Positions 1 to 10,922 are shown, counted from the first letter of the stretch. The stretch: DNA of 64,000 bases from Megamerina dolium (GCA_963854835.1 OY978525.1:58101855-58165854), one strand, 5' to 3'. Translations and numbers: made by a program. Notes: a model not told the origin generated them from the letters alone.

Positions 1-989
1 AATGACAGCCTGGAGTCTACTTGGCATTGAATCCACCAATTTTTGAGTGATGTCTGGTGTGATTTTTTTCCATTCCTCCATCAGTACCTTCTTTAGGTCT
101 TGCTTATTAGTAATCTTGTGTGTTCTTATTTTATTGTCCAAAATAGACTAAAGATTTTCAATCACATTCATGTCAGGTGACTGTGGTGGTGGAGACATCA
201 AGTGTGAGCAGTTCAAATAAGCCAAGATTGCACAATCCCAGATTTATGTTTTGGGTCATTATCTTGGTAATACCGAAATTCTTCCCGCAAACCCAGTTTG
301 TCTGCACTTTGAAGTAAATTGTTTTTCAGAATCTCGAGGTACTTCATTTTGTCCATTGTTCCCTCAATAAAAACCAATTCACCTACTCCGGCTGCTGACA
401 TACAGGCCCAAACCATCACGCTACCGCCACCATGCTTCACTGTGGGCTTAAGGTTCTCCTTGTTTAGCTCGGTATTAGCTTTACGCCAAACATATGACAT
501 TCCGTCCGAGCCAAAAATATTAAACTTAGACTCATCCGCGAAAATAACGGTATTCCAGAACGCAGGAGTATTAATAATATGCTCTTTGGCGAAGTCAAGT
601 CGGCGTTGTATATTCATTTTCGAAATGAATGGTTTCTTTCGGGCTACTCGACCGTTCAAGTCATGATTGCGCAGCACACGTCGGACAGTTTCAGCACTGG
701 ATGATTTTCCTATTTCACGCTGAACCTCTGCAGCCAACTTCGGAGCGGATAACTTTGGATTTTTCTTAATTTTTCGTACAATATAACGCTCGTCTGAAGC
801 GTTGAAAATCTTATTAGGTGCTTCTCTGCCCTTGTTCTCCAACCGATTTTCGCGAACGAAGCGTTGAATGATGTATTGGACAGTTGAGGCACTTAAATTT
901 GTCATTTCAGCAATTTTTCGCACACTCTGACCTTTCCTAAAATGGTTAATTACCAGTTTACGCTGTTCCATCGTTGTACGATGACCCAT
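1..989 (-). pseudogene. Tc1-type transposase (DD34E), frameshifted
   Basis: The frame opens with MGHRTTMEQ at 989 and runs 258 codons. The N-terminal third is a paired-like helix-turn-helix DNA-binding region (RKIAEMTNLSASTVQYIIQR). The catalytic domain follows: FADESKF carries the first Asp and YQDNDPKHK the second. The frame then shifts near 213-222. In the shifted frame the SPDMNVIENL motif follows, with the third catalytic residue Glu at 157-159, and the next codon (148-150) is a stop where the family normally has Trp. Homology continues to position 1 and beyond. The protein would cut and paste the element at TA sites. At least two inactivating changes make it dead. Confidence 0.9.
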
Positions 990-1360
990 AAAGCTAAATG
1001 TTTAATTTACAGCACTTTAACTATTTAAAATAATAATAATAAAAATTGTTATAATAGTTAAAAAGGTCCAAAAACTCATACAATTCAAAAAAACTTTGTA
1101 ACTGCGCGGCAGAATGAAACTTACTTACATTGAAGTTTGTGTACGAAATAAGATGTGAGCTGAAAATCAGCTGATCAATAGTTTTTCTCTCTTGCATGAC
1201 AAAAAGAACAATTTTTGGGGTTCCCCGTTTTCTTATTAGGTTTACTAAACACATACACAGACATCTACATTCAAAACTTATCGATAAGTTTTTTAGTTTC
1301 GATGTTACAGCCATGTACATAAAAATATATACACTGTACGAAATAAGCTGTGAGCCACTG
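1..1360 (-). mobile_element. Tc1-like DNA transposon, cut by the window start
   Basis: A transposase frame on the minus strand is followed upstream by two copies of a TIR motif. The outer copy is at 1336-1360 (GTACGAAATAAGCTGTGAGC then CACTG) and ends next to TA at 1361-1362, the expected Tc1/mariner target. The inner copy is at 1141-1161. Two direct repeats inside one terminal repeat match the IR/DR layout of long-TIR Tc1 elements. The other end lies beyond position 1. Confidence 0.85.
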
Positions 1361-1461
1361 TACATATACATAATTCGTCTCAATTTTTATATAACCACAT
1401 ATAATATACATATATACATATATTCTCATATATTTTTTTTTGGTATATATACACATTTCTT

Positions 1462-1805
1462 GGTGGGTGCCGTAGCTCAGTGGTTAGTGTGTTCGCCTTC
1501 TGATCTGTAGGTCGTGGTTCAATCCCCGGCTGATGCATAACAAATTTAATATCGATAAGATTTTTCTTTCGAATGGTACCCACTTGTCGGCAAGCAATTG
1601 GCAATTCTTCCGACAGTAACAACTTGCCATGAAAAAGCTTCTAAAAGAACTCTGTGACAAAGCTCAGAAAAAGTGATGTCACAAGTGTTCTGCCGTTCGG
1701 AACCGGTTAAAATAAGTAGGTCCCTTCTAATACTGTCCAAATTTAAGACGCACAACAGTAATGGAAGAGAAGCTCGGCCAATGAGCCCTTTGGGGCTTTA
1801 AGTGC

Positions 1806-1808
<3 letters not shown>
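1462..1808 (+). mobile_element. tRNA-derived SINE, copy 1
   Basis: The head contains a good RNA polymerase III A box (TAGCTCAGTGG, 1473-1483) and B box (GGTTCAATCCC, 1516-1526), 43 bp apart, as in tRNA genes. About 270 bp of unrelated body follow, ending in a short hairpin (AGCCC TTTG GGGCT) and a TA-rich tail. Nearly identical copies occur at 25821 and 54341, which makes it a dispersed family, not a tRNA gene. Its LINE partner is not identifiable here, because none of the LINE 3' ends in the window match it. Confidence 0.85.
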
Positions 1809-1888
<80 letters not shown>

Positions 1889-2360
1889 TTCTTTTTATAT
1901 ATATTCCCATATATATATATATATATATATATATACAGCTCTATATATCCTCATATATATTTCTTTTTTTCGTATATATATTCACTTATATATATACATA
2001 TTTTTTTTAATATAATCTCATAAATTATTTACACATTTTTTATATATTCCCATATATATCATATACTCATTTCTATATATTCACATATATATTTTCACTT
2101 ATATATACACATTTCATCTCTATATATTCTCATATAAATATACAAATTTCATCTCTTTATATATTTTCATATATATATATTGCATTTGGTATATACATAT
2201 ATTCACGGGTATATATACATAATTCGTTTCAATTTTATATATCCACATATATATATACATCTATACATATTTCTCATATATATTTTCTTCGGTATATATA
2301 TATTCCCTTAAATATATACATATTTCTTCTTTATATATATTCCCATATATATATTTTTCT
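1808..2360. repeat. (TA)n microsatellite and degenerate TA-rich DNA
   Basis: About 75 bp of uninterrupted TA dinucleotides start right at the end of SINE copy 1, then about 480 bp of degenerate TATA-rich DNA punctuated by short TTC-type interruptions. It is probably an expanded SINE tail. ORFs read through it are artefacts. Confidence 0.9.
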
Positions 2361-2372
2361 AATTTGCACATT

Positions 2373-2432
2373 ATATCGATAATATTTTTGTTATCGATCG
2401 ATCGATACATTTCTCTATATCGATATCGTCGC
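2373..2432. promoter_or_regulatory. cluster of ATCGAT motifs
   Basis: Several ATCGAT hexamers, some overlapping (ATCGATCGATCGAT), lie in 60 bp just upstream of the BEL gag start at 2509. In flies TATCGATA (DREF) and CGATA clusters (BEAF-32) are regulatory sites. The role here is inference. Confidence 0.25.
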
Positions 2433-2508
2433 ATAATCGGTCAGTGCATTTTGGTGCATTTTTTTGATACTCTCTTCACTCCACAAACCTTGATAGATTC
2501 GGTCAAAT

Positions 2509-4422
2509 ATGCCAGTGACGAAATCACCAGAAAAGCCGGAAATAGCCTCTGAAGGTCGTAGGGCAGAGTCAGCTGGCGCTATTCCAAAAGGCGCAGTGGA
2601 AAAAATGCCAAAAGTTCCATCCGAAACAAAAAAAAAACCTAGAAAAAGAGCTTATGACCCCTCCATGAATGAGTTCATTTTCGAGGCGGACAACCTGGTG
2701 CATTTCTGCACGAAGTTTTCAACAATTCCGGTTGATGACTTAACACCTTCTCTCCTGAAGGCTAAGATCGAGGACTAGAGCTGCTATTATGATCAAGTCA
2801 AGTCCACGTTTAGAAGAGTAGGTTTAACGGATGAGGACGAGCTGCCCAGTAATTTCAAAATGGCAGCGAGAAATAAAATGGAACTCTGCCAAGAGCGCGT
2901 GCACACCATAAAAGCACAGATTTCGGATCTCTTAGAAGTTCAATCAGCCTCCAGATTGGAACTTCCATCACAAGCAGAAATTACCTCTATGACTGTTCCT
3001 ACTTGTGATACCGAAACATTTTCCGGCGGGTACGAAGAATGGACGTCCTTCCGCGACATGTTTACGGCGGTTTACATCAACCACCCTAAACTCTCTTCTG
3101 CCCAAAAACTGTATCACCTCCGATACAAAACTGCAGGAAAAGGTGAAGCTATTGTGAAGCAGTACGCGCTCAACAACGAAAATTTCGAATTGGCATGGAA
3201 TGCGCTAAAGGCCCGCTTCGAAAACAAGCGAATTCTGGTCGATAAGCAAATAAAAACTCTCTTGAACCTCCCTCAAGTGAGTTACGAGAATAGCGAGGCA
3301 ATTCAGAAATTGCAAACCACGATCAATAATTCTCTGTCCGTCTTATCCTCTCAAGGCGTCTCGACAGAGAATTGGGACCCGATCCTGGTGCATATCTGAT
3401 GTTTAAAACTGCCTGAAGATTCCTTGGCTCTCTGGGAACAATCCCTAAGTTCCCGCAAGGATCTTCCAACATGGCAGCAGATGAACGAATTCTTGACTCT
3501 CAGGTATGAAGTCGTGGAGAGGCTCAACAGCGTCAAACCAAACAAATCAGGATTTCTACCAAACAGACCCCAGAACAAAACCCAAAACTTTTTTGCAGAA
3601 AGCAATCGGACATTCTCTTGTCCAATCTGCGAAGAAGCACATTCGCTTAAATCCTGTGAGCGGTTTAAAAAGTTAGTTGTTCGTGATAGAGTGAGGCTAG
3701 ATCGAGAACACAATCTCTGTGAGAACTGCCTGGCCTTTACTCACCATAAACGGGACTGCAAGAGCAAACACTCCTGTTTGCAATGTCAGCGAAGGCATCA
3801 CACGATGTTTCACATACCACCAGACAATATTCCCAGTAGGAACACCAAGGTTTTGGCGCAAACCTCCACGCTTCAGCCGCACAATAAGAAAAAGAGCACG
3901 CAGCAGACGATAACCCCCTCAAGAAACTCGAGAAACCGGAGATCTCAGGACCGATCATCCGAAGATGAGCAACCCTGCTCATCATGCTCCAAGTCTTCTT
4001 CAAAGGTGCAAGCATTGTTCACCTCAAATGAAGAAAGAACTCTTTTGCCCACAGCTCTTGTCTCTGTAGAGCATCTTGGAGAACTTCACAAGGTTCGAGC
4101 ACTCATCGACCAAGGTTCTCAACGAACATTCATCTCTACCAAGGTACAAAATCGGCTGAGGCTTCCCACGCAAGAAACTAACGTCGAAATTTCTGGAGTG
4201 GGTGGAAAAACCATTCAAAACTCTAACCAAACATGTACCCTCATGCTAGTTGCTCCAAAAGCTGGCAAACAGTTACAAACCCAGGCAATTGTACTCTCAC
4301 AATTGACTGAATTTCTACCCACATTTAAAATTTCTAAGCTCTATTGGCAGCAATTCGAAATGTTAGATTTGGCTGACCCGAATTGCTTCGTGCAGGCGCA
4401 AATTGACATGGTAGTGATTTGA
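2509..4422 (+). pseudogene. BEL/Pao gag and protease, two nonsense stops
   Basis: Frame from the ATG at 2509, interrupted in the same frame by stops at 2776-2778 and 3397-3399. The N-terminus is basic (KKKPRKR). Residues from about 3000 match the BEL gag core (FSGGYEEWTSFRDMF, LYHLRYKTAGKGE, LALWEQSL). Paired zinc-knuckle-like motifs (CPICEEAH, CENCLAFTHHKRDC, CLQCQRRHH) follow at 3620-3810. The retropepsin-like part has ALIDQGSQRTF at about 4110; BEL proteases usually read D-S-G here, so the Gln is unusual. A frameshift near 4416 ends the frame. The intact protein would form virus-like cores and process itself. Confidence 0.85.
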
Positions 4423-5341
4423 TTCCTCAAATCCTCCATAATATCTGTGGAAGCCGCCACAGCCTCCGCCATAATATTTGTGGAAGCCTTCTCGCACAGA
4501 AAACGATATTTGGCTGGATAATTAGTGGCCCTATCTCTCAAAAAGTGTCAACATTCTCGACACAGGTAGAGGAAGTTTCCAATGAACTTCTTAGTTCTCA
4601 ACTAAGGAAGTTTTGGGAACAGGAAGAAATGAATCAGCCAGTTCAAGTATCGGAAGAAGATATAGCCTGTGAAGACTACTATCAGAGGACCACATCTCGT
4701 AGGTCAGATGGAAGATATGTGGTCAGGCTTCCATTTAAATCCAGTTTTCCGCTCTTACGGCTTTTGGTCACTCCCGAACCATAGCCTATAATCAATTTCG
4801 CAGTATGGAGAAAAATTTTTCAAAGAAAGGCGATCTCAAAGCCATTTACGATGAGGTTCTCGAAGAATACCTCACGCTGGATCATATGGAACCCACAGGC
4901 TCGCCTGAAATCATCTCTGATGGCAAGCATTTCTCCTTTTACCTGCCACATCATGCAGTGGTGAGGCCAGAAAAGAAAACCACCAGAGAGCGTGTTGTTT
5001 TTAATGCCTCAAGAAGCAGCGGCTCAGGCCATTCTCTTAACGACGTATTACATATTGGTCCCACATTACAACCAGATCTCATGGTTCTTATCCTGAGGTG
5101 GCGACTATATCAATTCGTTTTCAATGGTGATGTACAAAAGATGTACCGACAAATTCTTGTCCACCATGACGACCAGGATTTCCAGCGAATTCTCTTTCGC
5201 AGGTCACCAAATTCTCCAATTCAAGACTTCCGGTTGAAGACAGTCACATTTGGTGTAAATTGCGCTCCATATTTAGCCATTAGAACACTGCAACAATTTT
5301 GCGGGATTGCCAGAAATGTAATGCTTCCGACAATTTCTTAA
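4423..5341 (+). pseudogene. BEL/Pao reverse transcriptase, N-terminal half only
   Basis: Two more frames carry the continuation. The first (to 4784) has TIFGWIISGP and the segment linking protease to RT. It includes an 11-codon tandem duplication at about 4437-4490, where CATAATATCTGTGGAAGCC recurs 33 bp later. The second (4805-5341) has the conserved fingers/palm segment VVFNASRSSGSGHSLNDVL, GPTLQPDL, and the first catalytic Asp in FNGDVQKMYRQI. The YVDD half is absent. Frameshifts near 4416 and 4780 separate the pieces. Confidence 0.85.
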
Positions 5342-6153
5342 CTCAGCGATATTTAGAGTGTTTCGGGTTCACGATAGTTCGATCGTCAACTTGATTTATG
5401 AATATGCAGCAAACAATGTGGAAAATGGGATTATTCATACACATGTAAACTACGCCAGAGCATAGTTTCACCGAAGCTTCGTAGAAGTTCGTGATTTATA
5501 TCGGGCAGTTACAGTGAATTGAAAAATGGGAGAGAGGGATGCGTATGGCGGTCAGAATCGGGTACTCTGACAAAACGTTGCTACACAATACGGGTGTGAC
5601 TTCAAGCCACAATTCTCTTATCACATTTTACGTGACAATAATCTCGGGAGGCCAGTTTTGGTGGTCGAATTCATTGGCATTCGAATACAAATTTTCTCGT
5701 TGATTGAACAACCTTTCTCTAAGGAGTGATAATTGAATTCACCATTCTATTTAATATCGTCATATGTGGCTTCTCAAACTACTTTGTCTTTCCATCGTAG
5801 ATGGATAGGGTTAGTAGAAGGTATAGAAACATAAGGGCTGGTCGTAGACTAGATGTACGAGATTTTGGGTCAACGTAGTTGCCCAAGTATCAAGTTGAGA
5901 TATTGTACATTGATGAAAATAGAATCAAATACTCTGAGTTCATCTTCGTGAGAGTGAATATACGGGAAGTCTTGAACAGAAACTAAAAGTCACTGGAAAT
6001 GTTAATGATTCTGGGAGAAATCGGGTGTAGAGTACTTAGAAATTTATCTTCATTGGCTTGTAGAGCACGTGAAAAATCAAGGAAGATATTCCGTATAGTT
6101 CACATATAGTAATCAGAAATGGCAGATTGGCAGGATTAGCGGAGTATTTAATA
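5342..6153. other. unassigned DNA with one recognisable fragment
   Basis: No intact gene. A 48-codon coding-like fragment at 5583-5729 is listed separately. The rest is unassigned. Confidence 0.5.
5583..5729 (+). pseudogene. C-terminal fragment of an unidentified protein, copy A
   Basis: A 48-codon frame ending in a stop contains YHILRDNNLGRPVLVV. It resembles a second fragment at 7220-7384 (YQHFRENNVRGPV) in both protein and DNA, and both end at a stop after a similar length. I do not recognise the family. The two copies lie on opposite sides of DD41D element 1. It may be a transposon protein tail. Confidence 0.35.
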
Positions 6154-7219
6154 AAGGGTTATCCATTTCGCGGTTTCAAAAGTATAGGGCTAGAATTCGA
6201 CATCTGTCAAACTGAGTTGTTAAAACAATTTCTTTCTGACATTTGCGAAAATGGATCGCTTAACTAACGCACAACGCATTAAAATTGTAAAAACCTACTA
6301 CAAAAATTGTGATTCTGCCACAGCCACATATCGTGCTTTAAGAGGAGATTATGGTTTACATAATCGTCCAACTACGCAAGCAATTGGCAAAATTGTGAAG
6401 AAATATGAAGAGACTGGATCGGTTACAGATATTGTAAGGCCTGTGCATCATCGTTTCGCTCGTACCACCGAAAATATCGCTGCTGTAAGTGAAAGTGTTG
6501 CTGAAGACCCGAATATGTCGATTCCTCGTCGTTCTCAGGAATTAGGACTGTCTTACAGCACATTATGGCGTATTTTGCATTTGGATCTACACCTACATCC
6601 ATATAAAATCCAGCTCACACAACAACTGAAGCCAGCTGACCATTCACAACGTCGTAGATACGTCGAATGAGTGCTTGAACAACAGGCGGTGGACGGCGAA
6701 CAAAATTTTCTTCAGCGACGAAGCACATTTCTCACTCGGTGGGTATGTTAACAAACAAAATTGTCGTATTTGGGGTTCTGAGAATCCTCAAGTAATTGAA
6801 GAGAGGCCACTACATCCACAAAAAGTCACTGCTTGGTGCGCTCTTTGGTCCGGAGGTGTGATTGGACCTTACTTCTTCGAAAACGACGCTGGAACGACTG
6901 TCACCGTCAATTTGGAGCGTTATGGTCATATGATAACCGACTTTTTTTTTTCCTGCTATTGAAGAATACGACTTAGAGAATATGTCGTTTCAACAAGACG
7001 GTGCCACATGCCATACAACTCGAGCGAATATGGCTTTATTGCAAGAGAAATTTTCTGGCCGTGTAATTTCTCGTCGTGGCGATATCAAGTGGCCACCAAG
7101 ATCATGCGATTTGACACCGTTTGACTTTTTTTTTGTGGGGCTACGCGAAAGACCGTGTTTATGCAGATAAACACGTATGATGGTCAGTATCGTGTAATCT
7201 TGAAGAACGTTGTTTAAAT
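6154..7219 (+). mobile_element. DD41D mariner-type transposon, copy 1
   Basis: The left end reads AAGGGTTATCCATTTCGCGG after TA at 6152-6153. The same TIR motif appears inverted at the right end of copy 3 (about 54080-54105). The right TIR of this copy is not visible; recognisable sequence stops near 7219. Confidence 0.75.
6251..7170 (+). pseudogene. DD41D mariner-type transposase, broken
   Basis: It starts at MDRLTNAQRIKIVKTYYK. The N-terminal half has two helix-turn-helix regions. The catalytic residues are FSDEAHF (first Asp), FQQDGATCH (second Asp) and LTPFDFF (third Asp), with 41 residues between the second and third. That is the DD41D spacing of the IS630/Tc1/mariner superfamily. The frame is cut by a TGA at 6668-6670 and a frameshift in a T-run near 6942-6951, and ends in another frameshifted T-run near 7128. 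All three catalytic Asp survive. It would mobilise the element by cut and paste at TA. Confidence 0.88.
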
Positions 7220-7384
7220 AATGCGGGTGTGGTTTCAAAAGCTTGTATAATGCCCGAGCCAGAATTCTGGTATCAGCATTTCCGTGAGAATAATGTTAGG
7301 GGGCCAGTATTTGGCGAGATCGACTGCATTGATATTCGTAAATCATTTAGCTCGTCGAATGAACGAGACTTCTTTGGGAAGTGA
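7220..7384 (+). pseudogene. C-terminal fragment of an unidentified protein, copy B
   Basis: Related to the fragment at 5583-5729: the nucleotide sequences line up over about 85 bp around GTGAGAATAATG and GGCCAGT. It ends in a TGA one base before a 42-bp hairpin. Family unknown. Confidence 0.35.
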
Positions 7385-7426
7385 AGCGGAAAAGTGAGTT
7401 TGGATCACCAAACTCACTTTTCCGCT
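7385..7426. repeat. perfect 19-bp hairpin
   Basis: AGCGGAAAAGTGAGTTTGG (7385-7403) is followed by a 4-base loop and its exact reverse complement (7408-7426). It sits at the junction between unknown fragment B and the old BEL gag. A snap-back at a breakpoint is likely. Confidence 0.8.
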
Positions 7427-8859
7427 GGGTTGCGTTGTAGATAATGTATTACTACGGGTTGTAGATATCCTGGTCGAGAGCTGCTTTCGCTTTCAATATG
7501 ATCTGTAAGATATATTTTCTGCAGCTTGAGAGAGAGTTGAGAAACGGCGAACATTAAACTTCGGATTAGGGTCATGCCGTGCTCTGTGAAGCAGTGAATT
7601 ATGTTGCTTTCCACAAAGACGGCATGAAAACTCACTGTGGCATTTTGCAAGGATATGCGATGTTGCCAAACAGTTTATGCAAATCTTCTGCTGACGCACA
7701 AAGAGTATTCTCTCTTCAACCGCAAGTTTGAAGAACTCTCTGCATTGTCGTAGGGGGTGCATGCCTCTACATAGTGGGCAGCATGTCTTCGAAATAGCAG
7801 TGTTAAACGAACTAACATCTTTAGCTGTTGTGAGGGGGTTTTCTGAACATTTGGGGTGTTTCCTATCATTCGTTCTTGTCGGGTGCTTATCGCATTTAGT
7901 ACGAGATGATGAATGCGGGAGTTTGTCGAAATGGATTTGGTTTTGAAATGATGAAACCATTCTACGGGATATCGAATTCACTGGTGGGAGGATTGCCGTG
8001 ATGGGTACTGTATCCAAAGCTGCATTATGTTTATTTTTCGTAACAACTGGCAGCAGAGAAGAACGAGTACGCTGACAAGAACGTTCAGCTGTTGTTTCAG
8101 TGGGAGTTGAGTCGGGAGTTGATTCACACCGAGTGCTGGAAGCATTCTCTACCCTGTGCAGTAGGGAATTGTGTCTTTGTCTGGAGGATGAGCACGCGTA
8201 TCGGCTCTTACAATCACTGTAATCGTGAGAGTTGGCCAAGCAATTGGTACACAGTTTCTGTTTGTTAACTACGCTGTAGCGTTCATCAACCAATAACTTC
8301 AAAAAAATCCGAACAATGGCGAAGAGGATGTGACTTTCGGCACAATCGACAACCGTGATTTTCAACTTTAACGTGATACGTGTTCTGGGAGTCGTTGGAG
8401 AAGTGTTCGATCGCCTGGGAGGGTTGAACCGACAGGGTTGCCGATTCGACAGTTTGCTAAATTGACGATTCTGTGACTGGCTGGGTTGCCGGGAACCACT
8501 TCGAATGTCTGAGACCGATTTCAAAGTCTGATATCGCTCAGTTAAAAAGGCGTCGAAGTCACTCCACTTTAGGATTTCGCGCTTATTCTTCAACGACTGT
8601 TCCCAAAGACACAGAGTTGTATCGGGAATCTTCGTGGAACACAAGTATACGATAATCGCATCCCAATGAGAGGTATCAATATTTAACAGCTTCAAGTTTG
8701 TGATGCTGTCATTTATAGTGCGCTGCAGTCGCTTTAAGTTGGGGCCGGTTTCTCGAGTTACCGGCTGGAGAGTGAAAAGAGATTTCAACTGTAAGTTGAC
8801 CAGAATTCTCTTATTTTCATATCTCTCCTCGAGATTATGCCAAGCTAGTGAGAAGCCAT
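7427..8859 (-). pseudogene. old BEL/Pao gag, C-terminal part
   Basis: Minus-strand frame (stop at 7493) with the BEL gag signature LQRTINDSITNL and LWEQSLKNKREILKW. Two zinc-binding modules follow about 160 residues apart: a damaged one (LCTNCLANSHDYSDC, then RHNSLLHR) and an intact one (CCPLCRGMHPLRQC, then CINCLATSHILAKC and CRLCGKQHNSLLHR). Most BEL gags carry one, so this looks like a module duplication. The N-terminal part lies at 16449-17321. The younger BEL element separates the two halves, and the reading frame resumes cleanly across it. No pol follows. Confidence 0.85.
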
Positions 8860-9124
8860 TGTTTGGCCATATACCTATATATAAGTTATAATGAAGTTCT
8901 ATTATTATAAGTATCTAATTATATTATTATTGTGAATTATATTATATTACTATTGCAATAGACTAACTATGAATACATCTCTATTTAGTACATACTGTGT
9001 AAACCGTTGATTTGTATGCTCTTATGAAATTGAAATATGATATTAAATTTAATTGTTAAAAAACCACAGCTGGTGTGAGACAGTAAATTTCGTTGTCGAC
9101 AACAAAAATTATTGTTGTTCAACA
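8860..9124 (+). repeat. 5' LTR of the young BEL element
   Basis: It starts TGTTTGGCC and ends TTCAACA, with TG/CA ends. A TATA-like TATATAAG lies about 20 bp from its start. It lacks 13 bp (ATATTGATACAAC or an equivalent phasing) present in the 3' LTR. Confidence 0.93.
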
Positions 9125-9127
9125 TTT

Positions 9128-9145
9128 TGGCGCCCGAGCAGGGAC
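9128..9145 (+). other. primer binding site, tRNA-Lys type
   Basis: TGGCGCCCGAGCAGGGAC lies 3 bp after the 5' LTR. It matches the complement of a tRNA-Lys 3' end with at most one difference from the well-known lysine primer site. It primes minus-strand DNA synthesis. Confidence 0.85.
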
Positions 9146-10922
9146 TTAAAAAGAAAAGTTTATTTTTTTTGTGTTTAAAGTTTAATTTTCTTAAGAGTCT
9201 AACATACATAAAAAAGTGAACGTTAGTGACTGATCCAAAAAAATTGTGCGAAGAAGAGCCTTGCGAGGATTCAACATTAGGATCAGCAAGCGAAGACTGG
9301 CTTCAGGACTATCAGGAGAGTTGTCGGCTGCGTACATCGAAGGAAAGTGGTAACAAAAAATGAAAGTATCAGGAATGAATAAGGTACTGTAAATGATAAA
9401 TTCAGTAGACAATAGCTTGTGGTTAATAAAACATATATCAGTGAAAAATATAAAATTTGCGATAACGTTATTCATTGATTTACGGTTCAAATGATAAAGA
9501 CCGTTTTGAAAAGTAACTGGGCAACCGTTAATTAGACGCAAGTCTATTTTTTTACTAAATTAAGAAATTTTATTTGAACATTTCGCAAGTTTATGCTAAA
9601 CAATTAAATATATGGCCTACAAACATTTCCTATAAATGTGGTAGCAGTTGGAAAAACACTGAAAATTCATTTATTCAATTTGCACTGATAACAAGTTCTC
9701 AAAAGAACGAACGAAGTTTTAGTTGAGCACATATCGAATTTACGGTATTATTATCAAACGTTGTGCAATTGCATTTGTTATCGTCACTTTCTAGCCAAAC
9801 TGCTTGTATTTTAAAATTTGAACGTACATCTGTGTTGGTAGAAACTTCGGGTTCATATTCTCATTAATTGTGCAGTTGGATTTGATGTCGGTTTTCTCTT
9901 CAGTAAGTTGCATAATGTTGGGAACATTTTTATCTGCTATTTGTTTGTGGAACCATTGAATTAAAAAACGAAAAAAAAAAAAAAAAAAGCATATTGATCA
10001 TATGGATCGTCGTCGTCGCTCTCACTGTTGATTGCTAGAATATTAACAGTTTGAAAATCCTTACATTACTAATACATATTGATCATATGGATCGTTGTCG
10101 TCGATCTCACTGTTGATTGCTAGAATATTAACAGTTTGAAAATCCTTACATTACTAATACATATTGATCATATGAATCGTTGTCGTCGCTCTCACTCGTT
10201 AATTGCTAGTATATTAACAGTTTGAAAATCCTTACATTACTAATACATATTGATCATATGAATCGTTGTCGTCGCTCTCACTCTGTTAATTGCTAGTATA
10301 TTAACAGTTTGAAAACCATTAAATTATAAAAACATATCGATCATATGAATCGTTCTCGTTGTTATACCTCTGTTGTGCTTGGTACATTAACATTTATAAA
10401 CCATTCAATCCATTGCGCCTTGAATGATAATTGTTTGTGCATCTATAAAGATATTGTCAGACACAATTTGGTTTTTTGGTTTGAATTTTGAAGTTTAAAG
10501 TTGCCGCGACAATTGTTGGTGTTATTGTTGTGAATATACAACGTAAACACATATACACATACACTATACATTGGAGTTTTGAGTGTGGTACCAAACGTAT
10601 ATCTAATAAATACGTACATTGTTGATGATTGCCATATTAAGTTAACCAAAAGGAAAGATTTCGTTTTTTAAATAAATAAATAAAAGCACATTGAACAATA
10701 CGTAAATTGTTTTTCTTTTTTTAATTGCTGGGTTGCTTCGCTATCTAGAAAATATTATAGGGTGCTGGTTAATTCGTCATTTTGTAATTAAATCGAGATT
10801 GTCTAACTATTTGCTTGAATTAAATTGAACATTTGGAAACAAATTGTATTCGACTAGATTCAATATTGTTGGTAAATTTATTGAATTTATTAAACGTAAT
10901 AAATTACTAAATAATTACGATC
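9146..10922 (+). other. long non-coding leader of the young BEL element
   Basis: About 1.8 kb lies between the primer site and the gag start, with no coding frame I can support. It holds the tandem array at 9991-10410. RNA packaging signals would be expected here but cannot be recognised by eye. Confidence 0.7.
9991..10410 (+). repeat. five tandem copies of an 85-87 bp unit in the BEL leader
   Basis: Units start at 9991, 10076, 10161, 10247 and 10334, each opening ATATTGATCATATG (ATATCGATCATATG in the last). The first four are nearly identical; the fifth is diverged and shorter. A poly(A) run (9970-9988) precedes the array. The role is unknown; tandem leader arrays in fly LTR elements can act as enhancers or insulators. 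Confidence 0.9.

Larger units (their letters stand above)
2509..5341 (+). mobile_element. decayed BEL/Pao retrotransposon (gag and partial pol)
   Basis: Gag, zinc knuckles, protease and the N-terminal half of reverse transcriptase follow in BEL/Pao order. Homology stops near 5330, before the catalytic YVDD block, and RNase H and integrase are missing. No LTR is visible on either side. It belongs to a different lineage from the BEL copies at 7.4-17.3 kb, judged by its gag. Confidence 0.85.

Noticed and set aside
1473..1526. A possible tRNA gene, from the A and B boxes.
   Set aside because: The same unit with a 270-bp body recurs at 25821 and 54341, and the acceptor and D stems do not pair properly. 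It is a SINE head.
1802..2023. Frames of repeated YIYIYI, also at 25432-25861.
   Set aside because: Translation of TA microsatellites.
9991..10410. A CRISPR-like array.
   Set aside because: Units are contiguous without unique spacers, and they lie in an insect retrotransposon leader.
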